From the NCBI RefSeq assembly GCF_020524165.1, contig NZ_JAIVKU010000003.1, positions 1-48,134 of the forward strand: a DNA stretch of 48,134 nt, in the 5' to 3' direction. Each line of letters starts with the position of its first letter. The stretch's first letter is position 1. The translations under genes and the position numbers were made by a program. This document shows positions 18,285 to 25,236 of this stretch, in pieces. Below the pieces are notes generated by a model that was not told the DNA's origin, made no database searches, and was given only the letters and a program-made list of their open reading frames with translations. Source of the stretch: Guptibacillus hwajinpoensis. Its GTDB lineage: Bacteria; Bacillota; Bacilli; Bacillales; Guptibacillaceae.

Positions 18285-18312
18285 TTGAAAAAACCATTCA
18301 CTTTGGTAAAAT
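18285..18312 (+). promoter_or_regulatory. Likely sigma-A promoter of zinc-ribbon gene
   Basis: TTGAAA (18285-18290), 16 bp, TAAAAT (18307-18312). A second, extended -10-like box TGGTATACT lies 12 bp further on. Start codon at 18381. Confidence 0.55.
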
Positions 18313-18380
18313 ATGTTTGTTGGTATACTTAAAAAGGTACGACTTGCATTGTTGAAAATGCGATTGAATGGAGTGAGAAG

Positions 18381-18539
18381 ATGGTAGAAAAGACGTGTGA
18401 CAAATGCCTAAAGTCTTCATATAGCAGTAATTATCAAGGAGAGTGGATTTGTCCCTATTGCGGAAAAGACCTTACAAAAATTCCTGTGAATAACGAAGAC
18501 TATCTCTATAGCGCACAAGTAGTGAAAAATAAATCATAA
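18381..18539 (+). CDS. Small zinc-ribbon protein (52 aa)
   Basis: The sequence translates to a 52-residue protein starting MVEKTCDKCLKSS and containing ICPYCGKD, i.e. two CxxC pairs 17 residues apart that would hold one zinc ion. GGAGTGAG precedes the ATG by 3-4 nt, and a clear promoter lies upstream. Beyond the zinc ribbon the C-terminal tail (IPVNNEDYLYSAQVVKNKS) has no known motif. It may bind nucleic acid or protein; no function can be assigned. Confidence 0.7.
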   Translation: MVEKTCDKCLKSSYSSNYQGEWICPYCGKDLTKIPVNNEDYLYSAQVVKNKS

Positions 18540-18633
18540 GCGCCTTTGGTGAATCGATACGTGGTTTAAAAATAAGACTATCGCTGGTTCTATAATTGAC
18601 TAGAATGAAGTTGCTCGAAAAGGATTGTATGGT

Positions 18634-19044
18634 ATGGGAGATTTCATCAAGATTATTGTCGCTATTGTCAATGAGTTACATGATATATTAATTACAGTGA
18701 TGGACGGGCTAGGGTTTACGGTGACAGATAAGGAACTTCATTTCTGGGTAATCGGCTTAATGGGAATGGGCGGGTTTGTAATTGTTCAATATTTATTTCG
18801 ATTACTCTCAAAATGGAGCATTACAGCGATTTCGTTCATCTACACAATGACTGTACTGCTTGTGGTTGTGTTTGCAATTGAAATTCAGCAGAAAATCACT
18901 GGCAGAGGAAACATGGAATTTGCGGATGCTGTTGTTGGATTACAGGGATTTATTGTTTTATTCCTCATTTATTTAACCATACGTCTTGCGTTAAAAGGAC
19001 TAAGAAGACTACATAAATCAGTCACAAACAAGAAACATACGTAG
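18634..19044 (+). CDS. Hypothetical three-helix membrane protein
   Basis: This 136-residue protein is not a family I recognise. Three hydrophobic helices are visible (about residues 36-56, 61-83 and 100-122) after an amphipathic N-terminal stretch, and the C-terminus is strongly basic (LKGLRRLHKSVTNKKHT), which places it in the cytoplasm. The ATG at 18634 follows AGGA by 9 nt; the in-frame TTG at 18625 touches the SD. A TATAAT box at 18591-18596 could be its promoter. It is followed by a strong terminator and so is monocistronic. Confidence 0.7.
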   Translation: MGDFIKIIVAIVNELHDILITVMDGLGFTVTDKELHFWVIGLMGMGGFVIVQYLFRLLSKWSITAISFIYTMTVLLVVVFAIEIQQKITGRGNMEFADAVVGLQGFIVLFLIYLTIRLALKGLRRLHKSVTNKKHT

Positions 19045-19046
19045 TA

Positions 19047-19075
19047 GATAGCCTGTTCAAGGTTATCTTTTTTTA
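19047..19075 (+). terminator. Terminator of hypothetical membrane protein gene
   Basis: GATAGCC pairs with GGTTATC (one G-U) around TGTTCAA, followed by seven T, directly after the stop codon. Confidence 0.85.
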
Positions 19076-19130
19076 TTTAGAGCAGAACAAAAAAAGTTTT
19101 ACTCAACTTTAGTTAACATAGCTATTAAAA

Positions 19131-19158
19131 AAAGAAGAGAAACATTGTTCTCTTCTTT
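19131..19158 (-). terminator. Terminator of riboswitch-controlled gene
   Basis: AAAGAAGAGAA pairs with TTCTCTTCTTT (11 bp, 6-nt loop). On the minus strand it follows the stop of the 45-residue gene by a few bases and runs into a U-tract (A-run at 19127-19133 on the plus strand). Confidence 0.8.
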
Positions 19159-19163
19159 CGGGT

Positions 19164-19301
19164 TTAGTAAGTCATTTGCGTTAGAAAAGCAATAGCCGCT
19201 CCAATGAGGATAGCAGAGACGGGTAAAAGAAGATAAATCATTTTCTCTTTACGCTGTCTACGATATTGAATTTCTTCAGGTGTTAGCCACGATTCTTTCA
19301 T
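19164..19301 (-). CDS. 45-residue single-pass membrane protein under a GEMM-I riboswitch
   Basis: The minus strand encodes 45 residues: a charged N-terminal part (MKESWLTPEEIQYRRQRKEK), then one membrane helix (MIYLLLPVSAILIGAAIAFL) and a short tail TQMTY. The positive-inside rule puts the N-terminus in the cytoplasm. The SD AGGGGGAG ends 8 nt before the ATG. A cyclic di-GMP-I class riboswitch lies in its 5' leader, and a terminator follows, so this gene alone appears to be its target. I do not recognise the protein. A small regulator or partner of a larger membrane complex in the motile/sessile switch would fit the riboswitch (inference). Confidence 0.8.
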   Translation of the reverse strand: MKESWLTPEEIQYRRQRKEKMIYLLLPVSAILIGAAIAFLTQMTY

Positions 19302-19339
19302 AAATAATTCTCCCCCTGGTTCTTGCTACAATCGCACTG

Positions 19340-19440
19340 GAGGCCGTATTCGGCAGCTGGCTGACTGTCGGATTAACAGTCCGTGAAGTCCCTATAGCTT
19401 TGCGTCATCACTTTTCAGTAATTTTGCCATTCTCGTACGA
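19340..19440 (-). ncRNA. GEMM-I (cyclic di-GMP-I) riboswitch
   Basis: Read on the minus strand, the conserved core is present in order: GGCAAA (complement of 19424-19429), a hairpin ATTACT-GAAA-AGTGAT with a GNRA tetraloop, the invariant GACGCAAAGC (19406-19397), TATAGGGACT, a second hairpin GACTG...CAGTC, then AGCCAGCTGCCG (tetraloop receptor and closing region), with CGTA...TACG closing P1. This matches class I c-di-GMP aptamers of Firmicutes. It lies about 40 nt before the 45-residue membrane protein gene. CCTCC just after the aptamer (19343-19339) can pair with the SD GGGGG, suggesting translational control. Ligand specificity (c-di-GMP rather than cGAMP) is inferred from the phylum. Confidence 0.87.
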
Positions 19441-19526
19441 TTTGAAGCATTTATAAATCATAATAGTTAAGCGGTGTCATGAAAAAGTAAAAATTGTCGA
19501 AAAATGACTTCAATTCTAAGTATAAC

Positions 19527-19607
19527 CTATTCTCTTTTACGTGTATATTGGGAAAATGCAGATAATATGCTTTGATTTATTAAAAGTTTGTAAACGAGGT
19601 TTCCCAA
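19527..19607 (-). CDS. Possible 26-residue peptide with a perfect SD
   Basis: On the minus strand AAAGGAGGTGA (19620-19610) is a full 11-nt complement of the 16S rRNA 3' end. It is followed two bases later by a TTG codon opening a frame for MGNLVYKLLINQSILSAFSQ plus six residues, ending in TAG. Such a complete SD is unlikely by chance, but the peptide has no known match and the start is not ATG. It lies upstream of the riboswitch on the same strand, and no clear terminator separates them. Confidence 0.35.
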   Translation of the reverse strand: MGNLVYKLLINQSILSAFSQYTRKRE

Positions 19608-19746
19608 TGTCACCTCCTTTAAGTCATGTGCATGCTGATTGGTAGGTTACGAAAATTTTTTCGTTTGTTTCGCTATTTGGACACAGGCTCACGCATGAAA
19701 AAAATTTGATGGATAAGAATAAAGATAGAAAGGAGGCTGATCTTAA

Positions 19747-19857
19747 ATGAACAAGCGCAAAGCACAATCTAATGCTGCGTTAACAAATAATCAAACTCCT
19801 AAAGAGAGTATCCCCAACCCGGAAGCTGCCAAACGATCGCGAAAAAAGGAAAGATAA
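19747..19857 (+). CDS. 36-residue basic peptide, possibly spore-related
   Basis: The frame encodes 36 residues beginning MNKRKAQSNAALTNNQTPKE and ending AAKRSRKKER. It is rich in Lys, Arg, Asn and Gln and has no hydrophobic core. GAAAGGAGG lies about 10 nt upstream. The composition resembles the minor small acid-soluble spore proteins of Bacillus, but I cannot match it to a named Ssp family. A strong terminator follows 66 nt later. The overlapping 78-residue minus-strand frame looks like a shadow. Confidence 0.55.
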   Translation: MNKRKAQSNAALTNNQTPKESIPNPEAAKRSRKKER

Positions 19858-19923
19858 TTTTATCATCCTTGATTCGTTAGAAGAGCAATGCCAATGTCTA
19901 GTAAAATTGATCACAAAGGAATG

Positions 19924-19957
19924 GCAAGGAAAAGCATCTTTTCCTTGCGCTTTTTTT
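19924..19957 (+). terminator. Strong intrinsic terminator
   Basis: GCAAGGAAAAG pairs perfectly with CTTTTCCTTGC (11 bp, CAT loop), then GC and seven T. It ends the transcript of the 36-residue gene. The remaining bases up to 20130 show no gene or structure I can support. Confidence 0.88.
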
Positions 19958-20153
19958 GATAAATACTTCGCCCCTATGATCATTTTTTTATTACTGTTAA
20001 GATGAAGACGCTGCACCGTTTTATCTAATATCGGTTTAAGGTTGAAAAGATTTTAGGATAATTTGTCGATTTTTAAGAAATAATCGGTAAGACCTACTTT
20101 ATTTCAATTTATTGGTATTGATTTAGGTTTTAAGTTGGAGGGAGGCGCTAGCC

Positions 20154-20609
20154 ATGCCTGTAATCTATTTGGAAACGCTCATTGATGCCCCAATTCAAAC
20201 GTGTTTTGATTACGCAAGAAATGTAGATGCGCATATGAAAAGCACGGAACAAACAAATGAAAAAGCGATTGATGGAGTGACAAACGGATTGATGAAAGAA
20301 GGAGATACAGTCACGTGGGAGGCTACTCATTTTGGAATCAAGCAACGTTTAACAGCTAAAATTACAGGGATGAGCGAACCTGATTGGTTTATAGATGAAA
20401 TGACAAAAGGCGCATTTAAATCGTTCGTTCATACCCATCGGTTTGAAGATCTAGGTGGTGTAACGTTAATGATCGATCAATTCGCCTATAAAGCGCCCTA
20501 TGGAATTCTCGGCAATCTGGCCAACGTATTCTTTCTTAAGAAATATATGAAAAATCTACTAGAAAAGAGAGCTAGCGAGTTAAAGAAGATGGCCGAATCA
20601 ACTGTATAA
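20154..20609 (+). CDS. SRPBCC (START-like) family protein
   Basis: This 151-residue protein of the SRPBCC/polyketide-cyclase-like superfamily starts IYLETLIDAPIQTCFDYARN, the typical first strand and helix of the helix-grip fold. It continues with EGDTVTWEATHFGIKQRLTAKI, SFVHTHRFED and a C-terminal helix KKYMKNLLEKRASELKKMAE. Such proteins bind hydrophobic ligands, but the ligand here is unknown. The SD GGAGGGAGG precedes the ATG. The VanZ-like gene begins 53 bp downstream with no terminator between, so the two may be co-transcribed. Confidence 0.82.
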   Translation: MPVIYLETLIDAPIQTCFDYARNVDAHMKSTEQTNEKAIDGVTNGLMKEGDTVTWEATHFGIKQRLTAKITGMSEPDWFIDEMTKGAFKSFVHTHRFEDLGGVTLMIDQFAYKAPYGILGNLANVFFLKKYMKNLLEKRASELKKMAESTV

Positions 20610-20662
20610 GCGACTTCAATTCAGGCGACACTGTAATGTGCTTGAATAGGAGGCGAACCTTT

Positions 20663-21148
20663 TTGCATGTTTCTCGTACAATCGTAATGGTCAGCATCCA
20701 ATGCTGGCTTGCTGTCGGATTTGTTCTTTCATGTATGGCATCGCTTACGCTATTTGGTCAAGAACCTGCTCCGATTATTGTTAAAGGAATCGCGCGAATT
20801 GTCCAATCAAGGGAACTTCATTATGGTCCCTTAACAGTAAGTTTACTAAACAATGGCGAAAGTGGGTTTGCTCATTTTGTCATTCGAAAACTTGGTCACT
20901 TTTTTGTATACAGCTTTTTAACGATATTCTTGTTTCATTTAGTTAAAGCGAGCGACTCTCTTCTTCGGACGCTGTTTGTGTTGCTTATTGTTAGTATCTT
21001 TGCTGTGACTGACGAGTTTGTTCAAGCCTTTTTGCCAAATCGCACCCCGCTCATAACAGACATATTTGTTGATCTAACAGGTTGCCTACATAGTATCATT
21101 CTTATGAAAATGTGGTATATATGTCGATTACGAAAAGCTCCCGCATAG
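20663..21148 (+). CDS. Second VanZ-like membrane protein
   Basis: This VanZ-family protein is about 161 residues. TM1 (CWLAVGFVLSCMASLTLF) is followed by an extracytoplasmic loop, then IRKLGHFFVYSFLTIFLF (RKxxH motif) and DEFVQAFLPNRTPLITDIFVDLTG. These line up with the motifs of the other VanZ-like protein at 16214-16702, although overall similarity is low. The TTG at 20663 is chosen because AGGAGG at 20648-20653 is 9 nt upstream; an in-frame ATG at 20636 would place that SD inside the gene. The last codons form one arm of the terminator. Function unknown. Confidence 0.8.
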   Translation: MHVSRTIVMVSIQCWLAVGFVLSCMASLTLFGQEPAPIIVKGIARIVQSRELHYGPLTVSLLNNGESGFAHFVIRKLGHFFVYSFLTIFLFHLVKASDSLLRTLFVLLIVSIFAVTDEFVQAFLPNRTPLITDIFVDLTGCLHSIILMKMWYICRLRKAPA

Positions 21149-21160
21149 CGGAAGCTTTTT
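21133..21160 (+). terminator. Terminator overlapping end of VanZ-like gene
   Basis: AAAAGCT-C-CCGC pairs with GCGG-A-AGCTTTT around ATA (one C/A mismatch) and runs into a T-run. The stop codon is in the loop. Confidence 0.82.
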
Positions 21161-21353
21161 GTAATGAAAGAATAGATGAGCAGTGCTTTTATAGTAAAAA
21201 TATCCTATGGATTCGACACCGATTATAGGTATTCTATGTTATTTTTGTAAGATTCGTCATTTCCCGCCTATTACAATGTCAAATTTATGCTAAAGTGTTA
21301 AAAAGGGAGAATAGAACTAATATTTTCTTAAAAAATCTTAGGGGGAAAAAGAT

Positions 21354-23591
21354 TTGAAACTTTTGACGTCACTTTTGATTGGCATTTTAGCATTTTCTTT
21401 GTCGATGCATGGTGTCCAGGCAGCGGGGGAAACAGTTACCGTTAAACTAGTAAACTATGTGAAAGATCCGACGGCTTTAAATTTTAATGTAATAGGAAGT
21501 TATCAGATTAAAGGTAGTGAAATTAAAATTGAAAGTTCTCAAGTAGAGGAGTACAGTGTAAAAGCTGAGTCTTCTGATGTAGTCCTTTATCGAGGTAACA
21601 CGAAGCTTAAGAACTTTGGAAATTCGATGACGCTGGTACCAACAATCACGAATGCAATGGATAGCTTTGTTGCAATCGGTGATAAGAAATATCTTGGTGA
21701 AATGAAATTTACAATTGAAGGGAAGTACATACGACCGGTTAATACGCTATCGATGGAAGAATACTTAAAAGGTGTTGTGCCTAGTGAAATGCCGGCCTAT
21801 TGGGGAACAAACGGTGGCATGGAAGCTCTAAAAGCACAGGCGATTGCCGCAAGAACCTTTGCATTACCTCGAAAAAATTCTTTAACGGATAGCCAGTCAA
21901 GTCAAGTGTACAAAGGATATGACTGGTTTAAAACGACGAATGAAGCCGTTGACGCAACAGCAGGAAAAACATTAATGTATGATGGAAAGTACATAGGTGC
22001 CTACTATTCTTCCACAAATGGTGGAATGGTGATGTCAAATACAAATTCTTGGGGTAGTAGCTGGATTCCATATTTGCAGACAAAAGTCGATCCTTACGAT
22101 GAGAGAATGATCACACGCTACGACTATTGGGATTACAGTCTTGGAAAACAGCAAATTGATTTAGAGGAATTAGACCTTAAGAAGCCTGAAGCATGGTGGT
22201 CTCAAGTATCAGAATTGAGTTCAAATGTAACAGAAATTAAAAACATGAAATCATGGCTTGTGTCAAAAGGAAAAATTAAGTCAACGGATGACATAAAAAT
22301 CACGCAAATTAAGAAAATTGATTTTACTGTACCACCATTTCAATCGGATCAAGTATTAAAAGGTCTTGTCGAATTTGACTACTTTTTAAAAAACAAAGAC
22401 GGTTTTGTGAAAGATTCAAATGGGCAAATCAAAACAAATACAATGAAAATTGAAGATACTTCCTACAATGTTCGATTTATGATTGGTACGACAATTATGA
22501 AAAGTCCATATGTAAAAGAGATTAAAGATACGAAGGATTCCTTCGTCGTTTCTGGAAGTGGTTTTGGACATGGAATTGGGATGAGCCAGTATGGCGCTTA
22601 TCAGCAGTCTAAAGAGGGGCGCAACTTTGAGCAAATTCTATCATTCTATTATCCAGGAACTGATTTAGTCAAAGAATCAACTGAATCAAGTGTGATGACA
22701 AGACTTGCTGGTAGCAACCGCTATGAAACAAGCGTAGCCATCTCTCAAAACGGATGGAAGGAATCTTCAGATGTTGTTGTACTCGGGAGAGGGGACCTCT
22801 CTGTCGATGCACTGACAGGTAGCGTTCTAGCTAAAAAGTACAATGCACCATTACTTCTAACAAAAAGTGATGAACTTCCATCCAGTGTGGAAGAAGAATT
22901 GAATCGTTTGCAGCCTAAGAAAATTTATATCCTTGGTGGACCAGCTGCAATTACTGAGAAAGTAGTTGATCAACTTTCTACTAAAGGTTACATTTCTGAT
23001 ATTGAAAGGATAAGCGGCGATAACCGTTATGAAACATCGATTGCAGTTGCTAAAGAAGTTGGAAATAGCAATCAGGTCATTGTGACAACTGGAGACGATA
23101 CTTCACCTGATGCACTTTCAATCGCTCCATACGCGGCATCCAAGGAAATTCCGATTTTGTTAACAAGCAGTAAGAAATTAAGCGATGCAACATCAACTTA
23201 CATGAGTACCGTAAAACCAGTTACGGCTACAATCATTGGAGGAGAAAACGCAGTATCTAGTGTGGTCGAGAATACTCTAGATGGCATTTCAACAGTAAAG
23301 CGCGTAGCTGGAAGTAATCGTTATGAAACAAGTGTGAAAATCGCTGAATCCTTTGATTTTGAAAACAAAAGTGTCTTTTTTGGGAATGGAGATGTATTTA
23401 TAGATGCTCTCCCAGGGTCTCCTTATGCAGCTGCTATGGGTGCTCCTGTTATTTTAACGAAACAAAGCGCACTTTCTGGAGAAGCTGAGCAGTATGTAAA
23501 GAACTCAATGAGCCGAGAATATTACTTCCTGGGTGGCGAGGCAGCTATTAGTAAATCAGTGGAAGAAACGGTCAATCAACTTTCGGAATAA
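21354..23591 (+). CDS. SpoIID/LytB-like amidase enhancer with three CWB2 repeats
   Basis: This secreted wall protein has 745 residues. A signal peptide (LLTSLLIGILAFSLSMHGVQA) is followed by a SpoIID/LytB domain at about 125-440, with SMEEYLKGVVPSEMPAYWG, LKAQAIAARTFAL, AYYSSTNGG and GSGFGHGIGMSQYGA. Three CWB2 (PF04122) repeats follow, starting near 446, 550 and 648 with LAGSNRYETS, ISGDNRYETS and VAGSNRYETS. SpoIID-like domains are lytic glycan enzymes or modifiers of amidases; CWB2 modules bind secondary wall polymer. B. subtilis LytB carries its repeats at the other end, so the domain order appears reversed. The TTG start follows GGGGGA by 7 nt. It probably works with the LytC-like amidase at 36856. 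Confidence 0.9.
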   Translation: MKLLTSLLIGILAFSLSMHGVQAAGETVTVKLVNYVKDPTALNFNVIGSYQIKGSEIKIESSQVEEYSVKAESSDVVLYRGNTKLKNFGNSMTLVPTITNAMDSFVAIGDKKYLGEMKFTIEGKYIRPVNTLSMEEYLKGVVPSEMPAYWGTNGGMEALKAQAIAARTFALPRKNSLTDSQSSQVYKGYDWFKTTNEAVDATAGKTLMYDGKYIGAYYSSTNGGMVMSNTNSWGSSWIPYLQTKVDPYDERMITRYDYWDYSLGKQQIDLEELDLKKPEAWWSQVSELSSNVTEIKNMKSWLVSKGKIKSTDDIKITQIKKIDFTVPPFQSDQVLKGLVEFDYFLKNKDGFVKDSNGQIKTNTMKIEDTSYNVRFMIGTTIMKSPYVKEIKDTKDSFVVSGSGFGHGIGMSQYGAYQQSKEGRNFEQILSFYYPGTDLVKESTESSVMTRLAGSNRYETSVAISQNGWKESSDVVVLGRGDLSVDALTGSVLAKKYNAPLLLTKSDELPSSVEEELNRLQPKKIYILGGPAAITEKVVDQLSTKGYISDIERISGDNRYETSIAVAKEVGNSNQVIVTTGDDTSPDALSIAPYAASKEIPILLTSSKKLSDATSTYMSTVKPVTATIIGGENAVSSVVENTLDGISTVKRVAGSNRYETSVKIAESFDFENKSVFFGNGDVFIDALPGSPYAAAMGAPVILTKQSALSGEAEQYVKNSMSREYYFLGGEAAISKSVEETVNQLSE

Positions 23592-23604
23592 CATAAGACG
23601 ACAT

Positions 23605-23637
23605 AAAACCACTTCTCATAAAACGAGAGGTGGTTTT
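23605..23637 (+). terminator. Terminator of lytB-like gene
   Basis: AAAACCACTTCTC pairs with GAGAGGTGGTTTT (13 bp, one G-U, 7-nt loop), just after the stop codon. Confidence 0.85.
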
Positions 23638-23739
23638 GTGTTATGATAATAAAAATGGCATTACTCAGCCAATGATTAACATATCAAGCTAGCATTCGTT
23701 CATATAAAAGAAAATGGTTATAGATAAGGATGTGGTGAA

Positions 23740-24027
23740 ATGCATGAAAAAAAAGAAATTGAAATTCTTTGCGATGCGTTAAGAACGTATTGGAACGAGC
23801 ACCCCGAAAAAAATATGGGGCAACTGTTAAAAGATTTGCATGGAAAGTATGAAGATGATGAATCATTCACCGAAACAGCTGATCAGAAATGGTTACATTG
23901 GATGCTAGAAAATAGTAAACAGCGCGATATCATTGAAAAAAAATATCGCAATCAATCCCAAATTAAAGATTTGGAGAAACATATTCGTCCAGAACTCATT
24001 GAAGTGATTCGAAGATTTGTTGATTGA
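23740..24027 (+). CDS. Hypothetical protein (95 aa)
   Basis: This is a 95-residue soluble, highly charged, probably all-helical protein that I do not recognise. Features seen: a Trp-containing N-terminal helix (LCDALRTYWNEHPEKNMGQLL), an acidic middle (KYEDDESFTETADQKWLHWML) and a basic/amphipathic C-terminal helix (PELIEVIRRFVD). AAGGATGTGG precedes the ATG. It sits alone between two terminators. The full-length frame and clean SD support a real gene. Confidence 0.7.
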   Translation: MHEKKEIEILCDALRTYWNEHPEKNMGQLLKDLHGKYEDDESFTETADQKWLHWMLENSKQRDIIEKKYRNQSQIKDLEKHIRPELIEVIRRFVD

Positions 24028-24031
24028 TGAA

Positions 24032-24067
24032 AAGAGCCGACCTCAAATCTGAGGCCGGCTCTTGTTT
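24032..24067 (+). terminator. Terminator of 95-aa gene
   Basis: AAGAGCCGACCTCA pairs with TGAGGCCGGCTCTT (one A/C mismatch) around AATC, followed by GTTTT. Confidence 0.82.
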
Positions 24068-24208
24068 TCCTTATAATCAAAGGGGGGATTAAAGGGATTA
24101 CTTAATGTTTCGGTTTATGGCCTTAACCGTTGGGGGTAGAATTAAATGTAAGCATGAGAGAATACGTGGTAAATGAATAAAGAATGAGATAGAAGGGACG
24201 TGCGTGAA

Positions 24209-25201
24209 ATGGGATTAAGATTTGGAATTATGGGAACTGCGAATATTGCTAGAAAAGCTGTGATCCCCGCTATTCAAAATGCACAGGGTGCTGAAGTAGT
24301 TAGCGTCGCTAGTGGAAGTGGAAAAGCCAAAGAATTTGCAGAAGAAATGGGCATTCAACATTATCACGATAGCTATGAAGCGATGTTGGAAGACGATTCA
24401 ATTGAAGCGGTTTATATTCCGCTGCCAAATACACTTCACAAAAAATGGACGATCGCAGCTGCAAGGAAAGGAAAGCACGTTCTGTGTGAAAAACCAGCCG
24501 CTATTACAGCTCGTGACGCCATGGAGATGGTGGAAGCTTGTGAAGAAAACGGTGTCGTATTTATGGAAGCCTTTATGTATCAATTTCACCCTCAGCATGA
24601 CGTTGTAAGAGATGTGATTGCTTCAGGTGAAATTGGTGAGGTAAAACATATGCGAGCAAACTTTTCTTTTTATCTAGGGGATCGACCTGATAACATTCGT
24701 CTGAGCAGTGAACTAGGTGGTGGAAGCATCTGGGATGTGGGGTGCTACTGTATTCACTCTTCTCGTTTTATCCTAGGCAATGAGCCGTTAAAGGTCTATG
24801 CTGAAGCTACGATTCCGGAAAATGGGGGAGTGGATCTTTCGGCTTCAGGTATTTTTACATTCGCAAACGGCGTTACGGCTTCATTTGATTGTAGTTTCGA
24901 GCGTCAGATGAGTAACTCTTATGAGATTCTTGGTACAAAAGGAAGCATTTACGTTCCATATGCCTATCGTCCTGATGCAGCAGGAGCAAAAGGCGTGGTA
25001 CAAGTGAAGAATAATGAAGGAGAAGTGAGAGAAGAAAACGTTGATGGCGAACAGTATACGCTTATGGTGGAACACTTTGCAAACTGTGTGGAGCATAACG
25101 AGATTCCTTCTTATTCCGGTGAAGCAACAGTAAATAACTTAAAAGCGATCGAAGCTTGCTATGAATCAATTAAGCAAAATCGTCCAGTTGAATTAGTTTA
25201 A
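24209..25201 (+). CDS. Gfo/Idh/MocA family oxidoreductase
   Basis: This 330-residue NAD(P)-dependent dehydrogenase has the N-terminal Rossmann motif FGIMGTANIARKAVIPAI, the family motif HVLCEKPAAIT with the catalytic-site Lys, and the C-terminal domain motif GGGSIWDVGCYCIHSSRF. Members oxidise or reduce sugars, inositols and related polyols, often with a keto-sugar product; the substrate here cannot be read off. The ATG at 24209 gives 10-nt spacing from AAGGGA; the in-frame GTG at 24200 is too close. It is monocistronic and ends at a perfect bidirectional hairpin shared with the HAD gene. Confidence 0.88.
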   Translation: MGLRFGIMGTANIARKAVIPAIQNAQGAEVVSVASGSGKAKEFAEEMGIQHYHDSYEAMLEDDSIEAVYIPLPNTLHKKWTIAAARKGKHVLCEKPAAITARDAMEMVEACEENGVVFMEAFMYQFHPQHDVVRDVIASGEIGEVKHMRANFSFYLGDRPDNIRLSSELGGGSIWDVGCYCIHSSRFILGNEPLKVYAEATIPENGGVDLSASGIFTFANGVTASFDCSFERQMSNSYEILGTKGSIYVPYAYRPDAAGAKGVVQVKNNEGEVREENVDGEQYTLMVEHFANCVEHNEIPSYSGEATVNNLKAIEACYESIKQNRPVELV

Positions 25202-25203
25202 TA

Positions 25204-25236
25204 GAAAAGCACATTGGATTATCCAATGTGCTTTTC
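25204..25236. terminator. Bidirectional terminator containing a stop codon in its loop
   Basis: GAAAAGCACATTGGA pairs perfectly with TCCAATGTGCTTTTC (15 bp); the loop is TTA. On the minus strand that loop is the TAA of the HAD gene, whose last five sense codons form one arm. On the plus strand it follows the oxidoreductase stop. Confidence 0.9.

Noticed and set aside
19780..20016. 78-residue minus-strand frame overlapping the 36-aa gene and its terminator
   Set aside because: No SD; runs through a strong terminator hairpin on the other strand; odd Cys/His/Phe-rich composition.
22693..23591. Repeated NRYETS segments looked like possible DNA repeats
   Set aside because: They are diverged CWB2 protein domain repeats, not recent DNA duplication.
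24069..24208. Region before the Gfo/Idh/MocA gene scanned for a riboswitch or small gene
   Set aside because: No conserved RNA core, frame with SD, or convincing structure seen.
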